Positions 62,907 to 64,000 of a stretch of DNA of 64,000 nucleotides are shown in pieces. Position numbers and translations under genes: made by a program. The stretch covers positions 1-64,000 of the forward strand of contig PPHI01000043.1 of the NCBI GenBank assembly GCA_002901265.1, read 5' to 3'. Each line of letters opens with the position of its first letter. The stretch's first letter is position 1. The notes beneath the pieces are model-generated. The model did no database searches, was not told the DNA's origin, and worked only from the letters and a program-made list of their open reading frames with translations. This DNA is from Rhodopirellula baltica. GTDB lineage: Bacteria; Planctomycetota; Planctomycetia; Pirellulales; Pirellulaceae.

Positions 62907-64000
62907 TTACTGCTGCGATTGCAAGTAAAGGTCAGCCAATTCCTCCGGCAGCACCCATTCGACATCACCGTCGATCTGTTCGGTCAAGTCTTTGATCTTC
63001 TGCATGTCGAACTCCCAGTTCTGGATAAACACGACGCCAAATTTGGGGTCTCGTCGCCGCAACATCCGTTTGACTTGAGCAACGGTTTCTTTGGCAGGTA
63101 CCGCATCGTTGAGGAAGTGAAAGGTAGGAATCCCATCGGTCAAGTACGGTTCATCACGCCACCATTGTCGCCCGTACCCTTCCAGCAGACACTCCATCCC
63201 CTTGAGTTGCTTGGCGACGTCAGCGAACTGCTCTCCGCCGCGCTCCCCAACGATCGTTCCCCAATACCAACGCAATCCAAGCTGCTGATTGAATTGATTG
63301 GTCATGTCCAAGTAGCGACGAAAGATTTCTGCCTGCTTCGGACCGTATGCTTCTCCGTAGTGCAGCGGATACATGTACCCCAACCCGCTGACCGCACAAC
63401 CAAACGAATCAAAGGCTGTTTGTGAGTTGTAGTAATAATCGAGAAGTGGTCCATGCAATTGCAACATGGCTGGCCCCATCGTCCATCCGATTGGCAACTC
63501 ACCACGCAGCGGACTCCGCCAATACTTTTCCGTTGGCATGAAGTCCAGCCACAGGTTCATGTTGTCACCATCGCTGACCAAAAGGCACAGATAGCGTTTG
63601 GCAGGGTCATAGCTCAACTTGCGTGTTTCCGGTTGCTTGATGGAGGTTGTTTTTGCTTCCCAACCACTCCAAACCGACAGGTTCGTGTGCCAGTCTGTCG
63701 GAATCAAAAACTTCCCATGATCGGACAACAGCTTGACTCCCAAGCCTTCGCCAATGCCGGTGTCCTTGCCACCACCATTGGGATATCCGAAAACCGGAAT
63801 ATTGACAGGCATCTTGGCAAGCATCGCCTTGATCGCGTCAAGGTCACCGTCGGTTGTTGCTTCATCGCGATAATCCGGATGCGAGATCCAGAATGTGAAC
63901 ACCTTGTGCTGGACCAAATAATCTCGCAGGTGACCATGGATCACAGGGGAGAACACCGCGATGGCATTTTGATTCATTTCTGGCCACAAGTTCTCCCATG
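62907..64000 (-). CDS. GxGYxYP-family protein, partial (5' end outside the window)
   Basis: At least 364 residues of a longer protein; the frame is open to the window edge, and the TTG or ATG codons near 63975-63990 are internal. The signature SGLGYMYPLHYGE gives the GxGYxYP family, a putative glycoside hydrolase-like domain of unknown activity common in planctomycetes and bacteroidetes. Other features are YLCLLVSDGDNMNLWLDF, TMGPAMLQLHGPL and FGVVFIQNWEF. The family usually has 500-600 residues, often with a signal peptide, so about a third is missing. The stop is 43 nt from the convergent GH13 gene. A role in polysaccharide breakdown is assumed from the family name only. Confidence 0.85.
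   Translation of the reverse strand, partial: WENLWPEMNQNAIAVFSPVIHGHLRDYLVQHKVFTFWISHPDYRDEATTDGDLDAIKAMLAKMPVNIPVFGYPNGGGKDTGIGEGLGVKLLSDHGKFLIPTDWHTNLSVWSGWEAKTTSIKQPETRKLSYDPAKRYLCLLVSDGDNMNLWLDFMPTEKYWRSPLRGELPIGWTMGPAMLQLHGPLLDYYYNSQTAFDSFGCAVSGLGYMYPLHYGEAYGPKQAEIFRRYLDMTNQFNQQLGLRWYWGTIVGERGGEQFADVAKQLKGMECLLEGYGRQWWRDEPYLTDGIPTFHFLNDAVPAKETVAQVKRMLRRRDPKFGVVFIQNWEFDMQKIKDLTEQIDGDVEWVLPEELADLYLQSQQ

Overview
The window reads as a chromosome segment of a planctomycete close to Rhodopirellula (Pirellulaceae). The evidence is a prepilin/H-x-DG (DUF1559) protein, giant surface proteins with an N-terminal LEARRLLA-type motif and C-terminal dockerin repeats, a planctomycete-type ECF sigma factor, frequent TTG starts with few Shine-Dalgarno sites, and intergenic hairpins with GGA/AAC/AAA loops (a CTTTCGC-GGA-GCGAAAG element occurs twice).

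Layout. Positions 433-11960, all minus strand, look like a defence island. In transcription order it holds a DUF4062-TIR protein, an unrecognised 311-residue protein, a MoxR-type AAA+ ATPase, an 1181-residue protein with a degenerate vWA-like domain and two FGE/C-type-lectin-fold modules, a short ORF resembling the N-terminus of an HRDC-type accessory protein of diversity-generating retroelements (DGRs), a single-module FGE protein, and an AAA ATPase plus subtilase pair matching the IetA/IetS defence pair. Each of the three FGE modules ends in a 126-nt variable repeat. Two of the repeats differ from one another almost only at first and second codon positions of codons ending in C, T or G, as adenine-directed DGR mutagenesis would produce. 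No reverse transcriptase or template repeat is present in the window, so diversification would have to be driven from elsewhere or be extinct.

Positions 12542-14603 hold tRNA-Arg(TCT), a DUF1559 gene and a small candidate gene or RNA with a terminator. Positions 14883-52173 (37.3 kb, minus strand) are three giant ORFs of 4402, 4412 and 3616 residues, joined by two identical stop/start overlaps (TTGA). The domain content (beta-helix, LamG, PA14, CARDB, cadherin/Ig-like repeats, beta-propellers, YD/RHS repeats, RHS core, zinc metalloprotease, dockerin) runs across at least the second junction, so they look like one roughly 12,400-residue secreted protein split by two -1 shifts.

Positions 52650-62863 are mostly housekeeping: an ECF sigma factor, then on the plus strand ruvB, nth, a UDP-sugar pyrophosphorylase, two SPFH/band-7 membrane proteins, a TPR protein and a GH13 enzyme. 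The window ends in a partial GxGYxYP-family gene on the minus strand.

The likely most interesting system is the DGR-marked TIR/MoxR/vWA-FGE cluster. It matches in outline the NTP-dependent, DGR-diversified conflict systems described from multicellular bacteria, but here it has a twin-FGE protein, a decayed extra target and no resident reverse transcriptase. The split giant RHS protein is second.
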